From Parahaliea mediterranea (GTDB taxonomy: Bacteria > Pseudomonadota > Gammaproteobacteria > Pseudomonadales > Halieaceae), in the NCBI RefSeq assembly GCF_003402235.1, contig NZ_QEWO01000005.1, positions 496,001 to 560,000 of the forward strand: 64,000 nucleotides of DNA, read 5' to 3'. Below the pieces are notes generated by a model, which saw only the letters and a program-made list of their open reading frames with translations, had not been told where the DNA came from and ran no database searches. Shown one piece after another: positions 16,758 to 24,728 of the stretch. A program made the position numbers and the translations under genes. Position 1 is the first letter of the stretch, and every line of letters starts with the position of its first letter.

Positions 16758-18257
16758 GTGAGTATACGGTGGCGACATTACCGGCAAATGGGGGCCCTGC
16801 TGCTGGGGCTGGCGACGGGCCCCGTGGTAGTGGCAGCAGCGGCCGCGCTGCCCAACGTGCTGTTCATCCTCACCGACGACCAGAGGGCGGACGCGGTGGG
16901 TTATCACTCCAAACCGCTGCTGGGCATCAAAACCCCGCATATCGACCGCCTGGCCCGGGAGGGCGCGCGCTTCGACAATATGTTTGTGGGCACGTCGCTG
17001 TGCTCGCCGAGCCGGGCGTCCTACCTGTCGGGCACCTATACCCACACCCACGGCGTGTACGACAACTTTACCGATTACCCGGCGAGCCTTGAGAGCTTCC
17101 CGGCCCTGCTGCAGCGGGCGGGTTACGACACCGCCTACATCGGCAAGTGGCACATGGGGGAAGAGGACGACAGCGTCCGCCCCGGCTTTGACTACTGGGT
17201 GACGCACAAGGGCCAGGGGCAGTACTACGACACCCGGTTCAACGTAAACGGCGAGCGCAAAACCGTGGCCGGCTACTACACCGACCGGGTGACCGATATG
17301 GCCCTGGACTGGCTGGCCCAGAGAGAGGGCGACAAGCCCTTTGCCCTGGTGCTGGGCCACAAGGCGCCCCACGGCCCCTTTGTGCCCGAGCCGCGTTACG
17401 CGCACCGCTACGACGACGTTCCCTATCCCTACCCCGCCAGCGCCTTTGCGCTGGACGACAAGCCCGAGTGGGTTCGCCAACGCCTGTCCACCTGGCACGG
17501 CATTTACGGGCCCCTGTACGGCTTTCGCGAACACTACCCGGATACACGACCCGAGGCAGTGGCGGATTTTGAGCGCTTTGTGCGCAGTTACCTGGCCACC
17601 ATCAACTCGGTGGATGACAGCGTCGGGCGCCTGTACGCGGCCCTGGCGCGCGCCGGCGAGCTGGACAACACCATTATCGTGTTCGCGTCGGACAACGGCT
17701 TCCTGTTCGGCGAGCACGGCATGATCGACAAGCGCACCATGCACGAGGCCAGCATCCGCGTGCCTTTGGTGGTGCGCTACCCGGCCAGCATCAAAGCCGG
17801 CACGGTGGTCACGCAGCAGGTGATGAATATCGACCTGGCCCCCTCGTTGCTGGAATTAACCCTGGGGGCGGACATGCCGAGTGCCCAGGGGATGTCGTGG
17901 GTTGGCCTGCTCACCGACCCGGGTGCGCCCTGGCGCGAGGCGTGGCTGTACGAATACAACTACGAGGCGCAATTCCCCTACACGCCCAACGTGCGCGGCA
18001 TTCGTCAGGGCGACTGGAAATACGTGGCCTACCCCCACGGTGACGGCGGTCCGCTGCGCCATAAAGAAGAGCTTTACAACCTGGCCAGCGACCCGGGCGA
18101 AGCGCACAACCTGGCCGCCGATGCCGGCAGCGCCCGTCACCTGGCCCGGATGCGCGCCGCCCTGGCCCGGCTGTTGGCCGACACCGGCGCGCAGCCGGAC
18201 CGGATGCCCATCGACCGGGGCATCAAGCGCGAACTGCCGGAGGCCTCGATTCGCTAG
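16758..18257 (+). CDS. secreted type I sulfatase, GlcNAc-6-sulfatase-like
   Basis: This second S1-family sulfatase has its formylglycine Cys at residue 82 in CSPSRASYLSG, and metal-site motifs LFILTDDQRADA and FASDNGFLFGEHG. The overall pattern (GTYTHTHGVYDN, DKRTMHEASIRVPL) resembles N-acetylglucosamine-6-sulfatase/mucin-desulfating types, but the exact sugar is not determined. A signal peptide (MGALLLGLATGPVVVAAAAA) exports it. The start was set at GTG 16758, preceded by AAGGGAG at 10 bases; the open frame runs further upstream into the first sulfatase gene. It shares an operon with that sulfatase and converges with the TonB receptor 18 bases away. Confidence 0.9.
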   Translation: MSIRWRHYRQMGALLLGLATGPVVVAAAAALPNVLFILTDDQRADAVGYHSKPLLGIKTPHIDRLAREGARFDNMFVGTSLCSPSRASYLSGTYTHTHGVYDNFTDYPASLESFPALLQRAGYDTAYIGKWHMGEEDDSVRPGFDYWVTHKGQGQYYDTRFNVNGERKTVAGYYTDRVTDMALDWLAQREGDKPFALVLGHKAPHGPFVPEPRYAHRYDDVPYPYPASAFALDDKPEWVRQRLSTWHGIYGPLYGFREHYPDTRPEAVADFERFVRSYLATINSVDDSVGRLYAALARAGELDNTIIVFASDNGFLFGEHGMIDKRTMHEASIRVPLVVRYPASIKAGTVVTQQVMNIDLAPSLLELTLGADMPSAQGMSWVGLLTDPGAPWREAWLYEYNYEAQFPYTPNVRGIRQGDWKYVAYPHGDGGPLRHKEELYNLASDPGEAHNLAADAGSARHLARMRAALARLLADTGAQPDRMPIDRGIKRELPEASIR

Positions 18258-18275
18258 AGCGCAGGGCAGGGCCGG

Positions 18276-20600
18276 CTACCAGCGGTAGCGCATCTCCAGG
18301 CCCCAGGTGCGGTTAGCGGTTTTGTCGAAGGTCTGCACGTAGCCATTGGGCAGGATGGACTGGTGCTGGGAGCCAATGCCCAGCGGGTAGAATTCGTCGG
18401 TCACATTTTTCACGTAGACGGTGGCCTCCCAGCGTCCGCCCTGGTCCTGCAGGGCAATGGAAGCATCGGCAACGGTGTAGCCGTCCAGCAGGGTGTTCTC
18501 GTCCTGGGTCATGGAAAACTGCACTTCGTCCTGGGAGCGCAACATGCCGCGCAGCACCACATCAAAGCCGTGCTGCAGGGGGATGGTGTAGGCCGCCGCC
18601 AGGTTCACTTTCCAGTCCGGGGAGAAGGGCAGGTCGCCGCCGGACAAATCCTGCAGTCCGCCGGGGCACTCGCCACGAAAGCTCTGGCCGCCGCTGCAGG
18701 GGCCACCGGGGTAGTCCTCGATGGTGGCGTCGATCAGTGCCAGCCCGCCGGACACCCGCAGCCGTTCGCTGAGTAGGGCCGTGAAGTCCAGCTCCAGCCC
18801 CTGGGTTACCACCTCGCCGGCATTGATCAGCTGGTAGCTGCCGGCGGCATTGTCGGGGTCGCAGTTGGGGTTGTCGTCGGGGCAGTTGGGCACTCCATCA
18901 GGGTCAAAGAAGGCCTGGGCCTGGAACTCCTCGTAGGTGGCGTGGAACAGTGCCGCGTTGATCTGCAGGCGGCTGTCCCAGAGGGTGGTCTTCCAGCCCA
19001 GTTCCCAGGCCTCGGAGGTTTCCGGTTCAATCTTTTCCAGGGTGTCCGGCCGGGTCTCGAAGATGATGTCCAGCGCAGGCCCCTTGTAGCCCTGGGTGTA
19101 GCTCAGGTAGGTCATGCCGCGGTCGCTGTAGTCCCACTGCAGGGCCAGCTTGCCGGAGAGGTCGTCGGCGTCCACGCCGCCGCTGGTTGGGTCCACGGTG
19201 CTGGGCAGGGCAAGCGGGAAGCCCTCGGTGGTGCGGCGAAAGTTGTAGTTCAGTTCGTCCTCGGTATAGCGGGCGCCGGCAATCAGCCGCCAGTTGTCGC
19301 TGATGAACCAGGTGGCCTCGCCAAAGGCCGCCCAGTTGTCGGTGTCCACGGAAAAATCGGCCAGGGCGCTGCCCGGCATGCCGGCAATGAACTCAAACTG
19401 GCGCTCGAATTGGCGCTCCACCGTCTGATCGAAGTAGAACAGCCCCGCCACATAGCTGAAGGGGCCGTCGAAGGTGGAGGTCAGGCGCAATTCCTGGGTG
19501 AACTGGGTCTGCTCGGAGCCGCCGTACTGGTTGAACCCCAGGGCATCGATGGGCTGGTCGTCATCGTCGGTATAGCCATCTACTTCGTAACCGCGATAGG
19601 CGGTGATGGAGGTCAGGGTATGGCTGCTGAGATCCCAGTTTACCTCCATCGCGCCGCCCCAGGAGGCCCAGTCGCTGAAGGGGTCCTTGTTGATGTTGAC
19701 GGTCTGGTTGTCATCGCCTGGCACCACCGGCAGCAACCCCTCTAGCACGGCATCGGTGGTGGCTTCTGAGCCCGGTACTGGGTCCAGGCTGCGAATGGCG
19801 CGCACCGTGCAATTGCATGAGCGCTTGCCGTAATCGCCGCTGAGCTTGATTTCCAGCGTGTCGGTGGCCGCCCAGCGCAGCTTGCCGCGCACTGTCCAGT
19901 CATCCGAGCCGTTGAGCTGGCCGCCGTCGAAGGCGTTGTCCACGTAGTCGTCCATGGAGCCACCCGAGGCCGTCAGGCGATAGCCCAGGGTGTCGCTGAG
20001 GGGGCCGGCGATACTGAATCCGCCGCGGTATTCGCCCTGCTCCACCACGCCGGCCATGACCTCGCCGCTGTGCTCCTCGGTGGGGTCCTTGGTGATGATG
20101 TGTACCACCCCGGCAGTGGCGTTTTTGCCGAACAGGGTGCCCTGTGGCCCGCGCAGCACTTCCACCCGCTGGATGTCCAGCAGCTGCATGAAGGCCTGGC
20201 CGGAGCGACCCATCACCACGCCGTCCACCATGGTGGACACGCTGGGCTCCACCGCCGAGCTGAAGGACTGGGTGCCAATACCGCGTATCACAAAGGACGA
20301 CTGACGCGCATTGGTGCCCTTTTGCAGGTTGAGCGATGGCACCAGCCGGGTGAGGTCCTCGGCGGAGGTGATCTGCGCTTCCTCGATGGCAGAGTCGGTC
20401 AGTGCGGTAACCGCCACCGACACATCTTGCATGCTGGCTTCGCGCTTGGTGGCGGTCACGATCACTTCTTCCAGAGCCAGGCTCTGGCCCAGTGCGGGGG
20501 CAATAGCGGTGGCGGCGCACAGGCCGAAGACGTAGTGACTGGCCTGGTGAATGGCGCAAAGCAGCCGTGGGCGGGTTTGGTGGGTGGGACGTTGGAACAT
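18276..20600 (-). CDS. TonB-dependent receptor of the sulfated-carbohydrate locus
   Basis: The 774-residue outer-membrane receptor has a signal peptide, a TonB-box region (LEEVIVTATKREAS), a plug with the usual VEVLRGPQGTLFGKNAT motif, and a beta barrel ending in an aromatic residue (LEMRYRW). It would import oligosaccharides too large for porins. The start at MFQRPTHQ is supported by GGAGG five bases upstream; a TTG four codons earlier is less likely. A 30-bp near-palindrome containing the LacI-type operator lies 51 bases upstream of its start, so it probably belongs to the same regulon as the sulfatases it converges with. Confidence 0.93.
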   Translation of the reverse strand: MFQRPTHQTRPRLLCAIHQASHYVFGLCAATAIAPALGQSLALEEVIVTATKREASMQDVSVAVTALTDSAIEEAQITSAEDLTRLVPSLNLQKGTNARQSSFVIRGIGTQSFSSAVEPSVSTMVDGVVMGRSGQAFMQLLDIQRVEVLRGPQGTLFGKNATAGVVHIITKDPTEEHSGEVMAGVVEQGEYRGGFSIAGPLSDTLGYRLTASGGSMDDYVDNAFDGGQLNGSDDWTVRGKLRWAATDTLEIKLSGDYGKRSCNCTVRAIRSLDPVPGSEATTDAVLEGLLPVVPGDDNQTVNINKDPFSDWASWGGAMEVNWDLSSHTLTSITAYRGYEVDGYTDDDDQPIDALGFNQYGGSEQTQFTQELRLTSTFDGPFSYVAGLFYFDQTVERQFERQFEFIAGMPGSALADFSVDTDNWAAFGEATWFISDNWRLIAGARYTEDELNYNFRRTTEGFPLALPSTVDPTSGGVDADDLSGKLALQWDYSDRGMTYLSYTQGYKGPALDIIFETRPDTLEKIEPETSEAWELGWKTTLWDSRLQINAALFHATYEEFQAQAFFDPDGVPNCPDDNPNCDPDNAAGSYQLINAGEVVTQGLELDFTALLSERLRVSGGLALIDATIEDYPGGPCSGGQSFRGECPGGLQDLSGGDLPFSPDWKVNLAAAYTIPLQHGFDVVLRGMLRSQDEVQFSMTQDENTLLDGYTVADASIALQDQGGRWEATVYVKNVTDEFYPLGIGSQHQSILPNGYVQTFDKTANRTWGLEMRYRW

Positions 20601-20651
20601 CGGGGCCTCCAATGCGGATTTTATCGTTATGTGTGCATCCTAGCCGCAGAA

Positions 20652-20681
20652 GCCAATCGTGTAAACGTTTACATGATTGGC
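20652..20681 (-). promoter_or_regulatory. LacI-family operator, copy 2 (TonB receptor), extended palindrome
   Basis: The core TGTAAACGTTTACA (20660-20673) is flanked by GCCAATC on one side and GATTGGC on the other, so 14 of 15 positions pair over 30 bp. It sits 51 bases upstream of the minus-strand receptor gene. Confidence 0.85.
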
Positions 20682-20742
20682 AGTGCCTGAGCCGGGGTGT
20701 ATCTGTACATGGTGGTATCTGGCCGGGTTCTGCTGCCGCGCG

Positions 20743-22452
20743 CTAGGCGCGCAACTGCTGTTCGTTCAGCTGCCTGACCGCGTGATCGCATGCCCTGGCG
20801 GTGAAGGCCATGTAGGTCAGCGAGGGGTTCACGCAGGCGCTGGAGGTCATGAAGGAGCCGTCGGTCACGTAGAGGTTGTCCAACTCATGGGCGCGGTTGT
20901 ACTGGTTGAGCACCGCCTGGTTCGGGTCATCGCCCATGCGGGCGGTGCCCATTTCGTGGATGCCCGAGCCGCCCTCACTGAGCTGTTCCGCCGGGGCAAT
21001 GGTGGAGATCATGGCGCCGGCGGCGCGCAGGATTTTCTCAGCCTGCACCCCGGTATCGTGCGCCAGGGCGCGCTCGTTGTCGCTCCAGGTGAATGCTGCC
21101 ACCACCTGGGGAATGCCAAAGCGGTCTTTTTTGCGGGGGTGTAGGGTGATGCGGTTGTGCGCCGCGGGCAGGCTTTCGATAAAGCCCGCCAGCGCCCACA
21201 TCCAGAATGCCCCCGGCTTGCTGAGGGCCTCCTTGTAACCGGCGCCAAAGCCCTTGCGGTTGAAGTTGAGTTGCCAGTCTGGGCGGATGGGCATGGCCTG
21301 AAAGCCGTAGCCCCGCAGGAAGCTGGCATCGTCGTCCTGGCCCTGCAGGTTGCGAAAGCGCGGAATGTACAGGCCGTTGGGGCGGTTGCCCTGGTAGTAG
21401 CTGTCCAGGTCGTCGATGAAGATGCCGGTGTGGGTGATCATGCCGTGGTCCATAAGGTGCCGGCCCAGGGCGTCGCTGCGGTTGCCAAGGCCCCGCGGGT
21501 GCAGGTCGCTGGCGGAATTCAGCATGATCTGGGTGCTGGCAACGGTGGATGCGCACAAGAAGAACAGTCTGGCGGTGTAGCGGCGGCGCTCGCCGTTGTG
21601 GGTGTCGATGCAGTGCACGGCGGTGATGCGCTGGCCGCTGGCGTCGTGTTCCAGCTTCTCTACCACCTGGTCGGTCAGCAGGGTGAGATTGCCGGTGGCG
21701 CGGGCCGCGGGCAGGGTAGAACTCTGCGAGCTGAAGTAGCTGCCGGTGGAGCAACCGCGCTGGCAGGGGCCGCAGTAGTGGCAGGGCGCGCGGCCCTGGT
21801 GCTCGCGGGTGAGAACGGCCGCGCGGCCCATGGTGACCTTCACCTGGGGCAGCTTTTCGCCAAGGCGTCGCTTGATGGTGCGCTCGATGCCGTAGTAATC
21901 CATGGGCGGCAGAAATTCGCTGTCTGGCAGGTGATCCCAGCCCTCCGCTTCGCCACTGATGCCGGCAAAGCGCTCGACATGGCTGTACCAGGGGGCGATG
22001 TCCCGGTAGCTCACCGGCCAGGGAATGCCGTGGCCGTCGCGGGCGTTGGCCTCGAAGTCCATGGCGCTCCAGCGGTAGGTCTGGCGCCCCCACAGCAGCG
22101 AGCGGCCGCCGAGGGCGTCGGCGCGCATCCAGTTGAAGGGCTTGTCCTCCAGCTTTATATAGGGGTTGTCGTGGTCGTTGTTCCAGAACGGCAGGGTGGC
22201 TTCATTGCAGGCGTAGGACTGGCGCTGGATGGGGTATTCCCGGGCCATTTTTTCCCGGTCGGGCAGGCCGTAGTAGGGCAGCTTCCAGGTGCCGGCGTGT
22301 TCGCCGCTGTAGTCGGCTCCGTGGCGGATGTTCTTGCCCCGCTCCAGCACCAGCACCTTCAGCCCGCGCTCAGTGAGCTCCTTGGCCGCCCAGCCGCCGG
22401 AGATACCAGAGCCCACCACAATGGCGTCAAACTGTTGCGACTCAGATGGCAT
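20743..22452 (-). CDS. GMC-family FAD oxidoreductase, large subunit of a membrane-linked sugar dehydrogenase
   Basis: The 569-residue protein has the FAD-binding motif VVGSGISGGWAAKEL at its N-terminus and the GMC C-terminal motif SACVNPSLTYMAFTARA. It resembles the large subunits of gluconate 2-dehydrogenase, FAD glucose dehydrogenase and glucoside 3-dehydrogenase. A cysteine cluster at residues 224, 227, 230 and 234 (CHYCGPCQRGC) may hold an iron-sulfur cluster, as in the latter two families. The start follows the small-subunit gene with an 11-base overlap. The longer open frame upstream is not a fusion; it reads through the small-subunit gene in another frame. With no signal peptide of its own, export would depend on the Tat-type partner. 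Confidence 0.9.
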   Translation of the reverse strand: MPSESQQFDAIVVGSGISGGWAAKELTERGLKVLVLERGKNIRHGADYSGEHAGTWKLPYYGLPDREKMAREYPIQRQSYACNEATLPFWNNDHDNPYIKLEDKPFNWMRADALGGRSLLWGRQTYRWSAMDFEANARDGHGIPWPVSYRDIAPWYSHVERFAGISGEAEGWDHLPDSEFLPPMDYYGIERTIKRRLGEKLPQVKVTMGRAAVLTREHQGRAPCHYCGPCQRGCSTGSYFSSQSSTLPAARATGNLTLLTDQVVEKLEHDASGQRITAVHCIDTHNGERRRYTARLFFLCASTVASTQIMLNSASDLHPRGLGNRSDALGRHLMDHGMITHTGIFIDDLDSYYQGNRPNGLYIPRFRNLQGQDDDASFLRGYGFQAMPIRPDWQLNFNRKGFGAGYKEALSKPGAFWMWALAGFIESLPAAHNRITLHPRKKDRFGIPQVVAAFTWSDNERALAHDTGVQAEKILRAAGAMISTIAPAEQLSEGGSGIHEMGTARMGDDPNQAVLNQYNRAHELDNLYVTDGSFMTSSACVNPSLTYMAFTARACDHAVRQLNEQQLRA

Positions 22453-23086
22453 TGGCTTTCGCTCCGAACATAACGCGCAGGGGGATGGTGGTGTTGTAGG
22501 CGGTGTCGTCCGGCGATAGCGGCACACTGCCCTGGAAGCTACCCATGGGATTGTTGCGCAGCACCTCGGTCGCGCCGGTTTCCGACAGGAAAAACCCGAG
22601 CACGGTGAGCTCCTTGAGCTGGCAGATGAAGGGGGTGGTGCTGTCCCACAGGTGCAAGGCGCTGCCCATGTCGTACCAGTGGGAGTCGCCTGCGGCGGCC
22701 TCGGCCTGCTCCAGCAGGTCCAACTGGGCGGTGGGTGCGAGCGCGGCAAAGTCGCCGCCGGCGCTGGCCATGAAGGCGTCCAGCCCCTGCATAAAGGTCT
22801 GACGTTCACCCTCGTCAAACCAGTCCGCCACCATCAGCTCGATAAAACGCGGCACTCCGGCATCAATGGCCCCGGGAGTGTCGGTGGCGGGTATCACCTG
22901 CTCGGCCATGGCCGCCACCGTGGCGCGCTGGGCGGGGCTGAATAGGCTGGGCGTGTGGCGGTCGATGTAGTCCGGTTGGGCGGCCAAAAAGGCCTGTTGC
23001 TCGTGGCTCATAGTCCAGCCACGCGGCACGGTGCTGGCGCCCGCCACCAGCAGCGCCGCTGCCTGTAAGAATTCGCGTCGGTTCAT
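22442..23086 (-). CDS. gluconate 2-dehydrogenase subunit 3 family protein, Tat signal
   Basis: The 214-residue protein begins with MNRREFLQAAALLVAGAS, a twin-arginine signal, and continues with the small-subunit fold of three-component sugar dehydrogenases (FSPAQRATVAAMAEQVIPATDTPGA). In this family the small subunit carries the folded complex, including the FAD large subunit, across the inner membrane. It overlaps the upstream membrane-protein gene by ATGA and the downstream GMC gene by 11 bases. No cytochrome c subunit with CxxCH is encoded nearby, so the electron acceptor is not known. Confidence 0.87.
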   Translation of the reverse strand: MNRREFLQAAALLVAGASTVPRGWTMSHEQQAFLAAQPDYIDRHTPSLFSPAQRATVAAMAEQVIPATDTPGAIDAGVPRFIELMVADWFDEGERQTFMQGLDAFMASAGGDFAALAPTAQLDLLEQAEAAAGDSHWYDMGSALHLWDSTTPFICQLKELTVLGFFLSETGATEVLRNNPMGSFQGSVPLSPDDTAYNTTIPLRVMFGAKANAI

Positions 23087-23346
23087 GCTGTCTCCTTGCG
23101 GCGGTTGCGCCGGTATGCCAGCAAGGCGGCCAGCAGCCCGAGTGCCACGCAGGCAAAGGTGAAGGGCGGCCACTGGTTCAGCAGGTAGTCGCCGCCGCGA
23201 AAAATACGGTAGCCCCAATAGAGCCCGTCCAGGCCCAGGGCAAAGCTGGCTTCGTAGAACAGCCAGCCAGTGGGCGCCAGGCCAAATCGCACAAAGCCGG
23301 CAATCGCCAGGCCCCAGAGCAGGGCTTTAACAGCGGCGCGGCTCAT
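23083..23346 (-). CDS. small membrane protein preceding the dehydrogenase subunits
   Basis: An 87-residue protein with two likely membrane segments: VKALLWGLAIAGFVRFGLAP near the N-terminus and PPFTFACVALGLLAALLAY near the C-terminus, ending in a basic tail. I do not recognise the family. It is the first gene of the operon and overlaps the small-subunit gene by ATGA, which argues that it is real and works with the dehydrogenase, perhaps as a membrane anchor or quinone link. It diverges from the LacI gene across a region with an operator at 23438. Confidence 0.75.
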   Translation of the reverse strand: MSRAAVKALLWGLAIAGFVRFGLAPTGWLFYEASFALGLDGLYWGYRIFRGGDYLLNQWPPFTFACVALGLLAALLAYRRNRRKETA

Positions 23347-23437
23347 GGTGCGCGCCCTGCCAGTGGGCGGTGGTGGCGCGGGTGAGAAAGGTCATCCATG
23401 GTAGTTGCGGGTCTTTATTATCGTTAGCAGCAAAGAA

Positions 23438-23451
23438 TGTAAACGTTTACA
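23438..23451. promoter_or_regulatory. LacI-family operator, copy 3 (LacI gene and dehydrogenase operon)
   Basis: TGTAAACGTTTACA lies in the divergent region, 76 bases before the LacI start and 92 bases before the membrane-protein start. It could serve both directions, including autoregulation. Confidence 0.85.
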
Positions 23452-23526
23452 GTGTTTTTCGTCAAGCATTACAAGGCCGGGCGATTCAGCTACCATGCCA
23501 GCCTGACATACCGGCAAGAAGAACTC

Positions 23527-24543
23527 ATGGTATCAATCAAGGATGTTGCACGCCTTGCGGGGGTATCCATCGCCACCGTATCCCGCGCCCTGGCAGAGCC
23601 AGACAAGGTGCGGCCAAACACCCGCGACAAGGTGCTTGCCGCGGTCAAGCAAAGCGGTTATGTCACCAACAGCCTGGCGCGCAGCTTTCGCACCAACCGC
23701 AACCATTCGGTGGTGGTGCTGGTGCCAGACATCACCAACAGCTTCTTTTCCAACATTATCCAAGGCATTGAGGAAGTGGCCCGCGCCAATGGCTACCGCA
23801 TCCTGCTTGGCGACATGCAGAACGACCCGGCCAATGCCCGCGCTTATGGTGACCTCTGCGCCCAGCGCCAGGCCGACGGCCTGATCTGCCTGGGGCGCAC
23901 CATTCCCTTTGCCTACAACAGGTCGCGCAAAACGCTGGACCCGAAGTGGCCGCCGCTGGTAATGGCCTGCGAATACGACGACCGCATTGCCATTCCCGGC
24001 GTGCGCATCGACAACGAGCGCGCCGCCCTGGATGGCGTGCGGTATCTGGGCGAGCAGGGGCACCGCCGCATTGCCTACATCAACGGCCCGCAGGATTCAC
24101 CCCTGTGCCGCGACCGCCTCAAGGGCTATCGCAAGGGCATGGCGGAACTGGGGCTGCGCAAAACCAGCGACCTGCTGTTTGGCGGCGACTTCTCGCTGGA
24201 TTCCGGCGCCCAGGCGGCGCGGGCCCTGTTGCAGCTCAAGTCGTTGCCCACGGCCATTTTTGCCGCCAACGACGCCATGGCGATTGGCGCCCTGCAGGTG
24301 CTGAAGCAGCGCGGCGTGCGGGTGCCCGATGACCTGTCGCTGCTGGGTTTCGACGACATCAAATTTGCCGCCTACTGCGATCCGCCACTGACCACCATCG
24401 CCCAGCCGCGCCGCCAGATCGGCGCGCTGAGCATGCAGATCATGCTGGACATACTGGCCGGCCGCGACGGCAGTGGCGGCAGTGGCGAAAGCCGCGTGCT
24501 GCCCCATGAGCTGGTACTGCGCGAATCCGTCGCGCGTGTCTGA
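23527..24543 (+). CDS. LacI-family transcriptional regulator
   Basis: The 338-residue protein has the classic LacI DNA-binding head: VSIKDVARLAGVSIATVSRA, then the hinge SLARSFRTNRNHSVVVLVPD, followed by a periplasmic-binding-like sugar domain (FFSNIIQGIEEVARANGY, DGLICLGR). The start at MVSIKDVA matches the family; the open frame begins 25 codons earlier at a GTG inside the leader. Four copies of a LacI-type palindrome occur before the genes of this locus, including its own promoter. It is therefore the probable local regulator, binding a sugar or keto-sugar produced by the pathway. The effector is unknown. Confidence 0.95.
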   Translation: MVSIKDVARLAGVSIATVSRALAEPDKVRPNTRDKVLAAVKQSGYVTNSLARSFRTNRNHSVVVLVPDITNSFFSNIIQGIEEVARANGYRILLGDMQNDPANARAYGDLCAQRQADGLICLGRTIPFAYNRSRKTLDPKWPPLVMACEYDDRIAIPGVRIDNERAALDGVRYLGEQGHRRIAYINGPQDSPLCRDRLKGYRKGMAELGLRKTSDLLFGGDFSLDSGAQAARALLQLKSLPTAIFAANDAMAIGALQVLKQRGVRVPDDLSLLGFDDIKFAAYCDPPLTTIAQPRRQIGALSMQIMLDILAGRDGSGGSGESRVLPHELVLRESVARV

Positions 24544-24610
24544 CTAATCGGCCCGGGCAGGGCGCTCCTCTGTTCTGTTGAATCGTGTCCGGCGCACTTG
24601 CCAAGCAAAA

Positions 24611-24624
24611 TGTATACGTTTACA
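24611..24624 (+). promoter_or_regulatory. LacI-family operator, copy 4 (Gfo/Idh gene)
   Basis: TGTATACGTTTACA differs from the other copies at one position. It is 104 bases before the Gfo/Idh start and directly upstream of the heptanucleotide repeat array. Confidence 0.8.
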
Positions 24625-24660
24625 TTGACTCGCGTTCTGCAGTGAATCAATGCGCTGCGG

Positions 24661-24716
24661 CAGAAAGCAGAAAGCAGAAAGCAGAAAGCAGAAAGCAGAA
24701 AGCAGAAAGCAGAAAG
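24661..24716 (+). repeat. heptanucleotide tandem repeat, 8 copies of CAGAAAG
   Basis: Eight perfect copies of CAGAAAG fill the leader between the LacI operator and the ribosome site (AGGGAG) of the Gfo/Idh gene. The same octamer GCAGAAAG overlaps the start codon (GTGCAGAAAG), so the array may have grown from the gene's own 5' end. A 7-base unit is prone to slipped-strand change. Confidence 0.95.
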
Positions 24717-24728
24717 CAGGGAGAAAAC

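Noticed and set aside
22453-22818. Upstream extension of the GMC oxidoreductase frame, suggesting a fusion
   Set aside because: The extension is low-complexity and lies over the small-subunit gene in another frame. The FAD motif starts right after the ATG at 22452.
24585-24728. Upstream extension of the Gfo/Idh frame translating the heptanucleotide repeat
   Set aside because: It would place the LacI operator and a repeat peptide inside the protein. The GTG at 24729 has a good ribosome site and begins right at the cofactor-binding fold.
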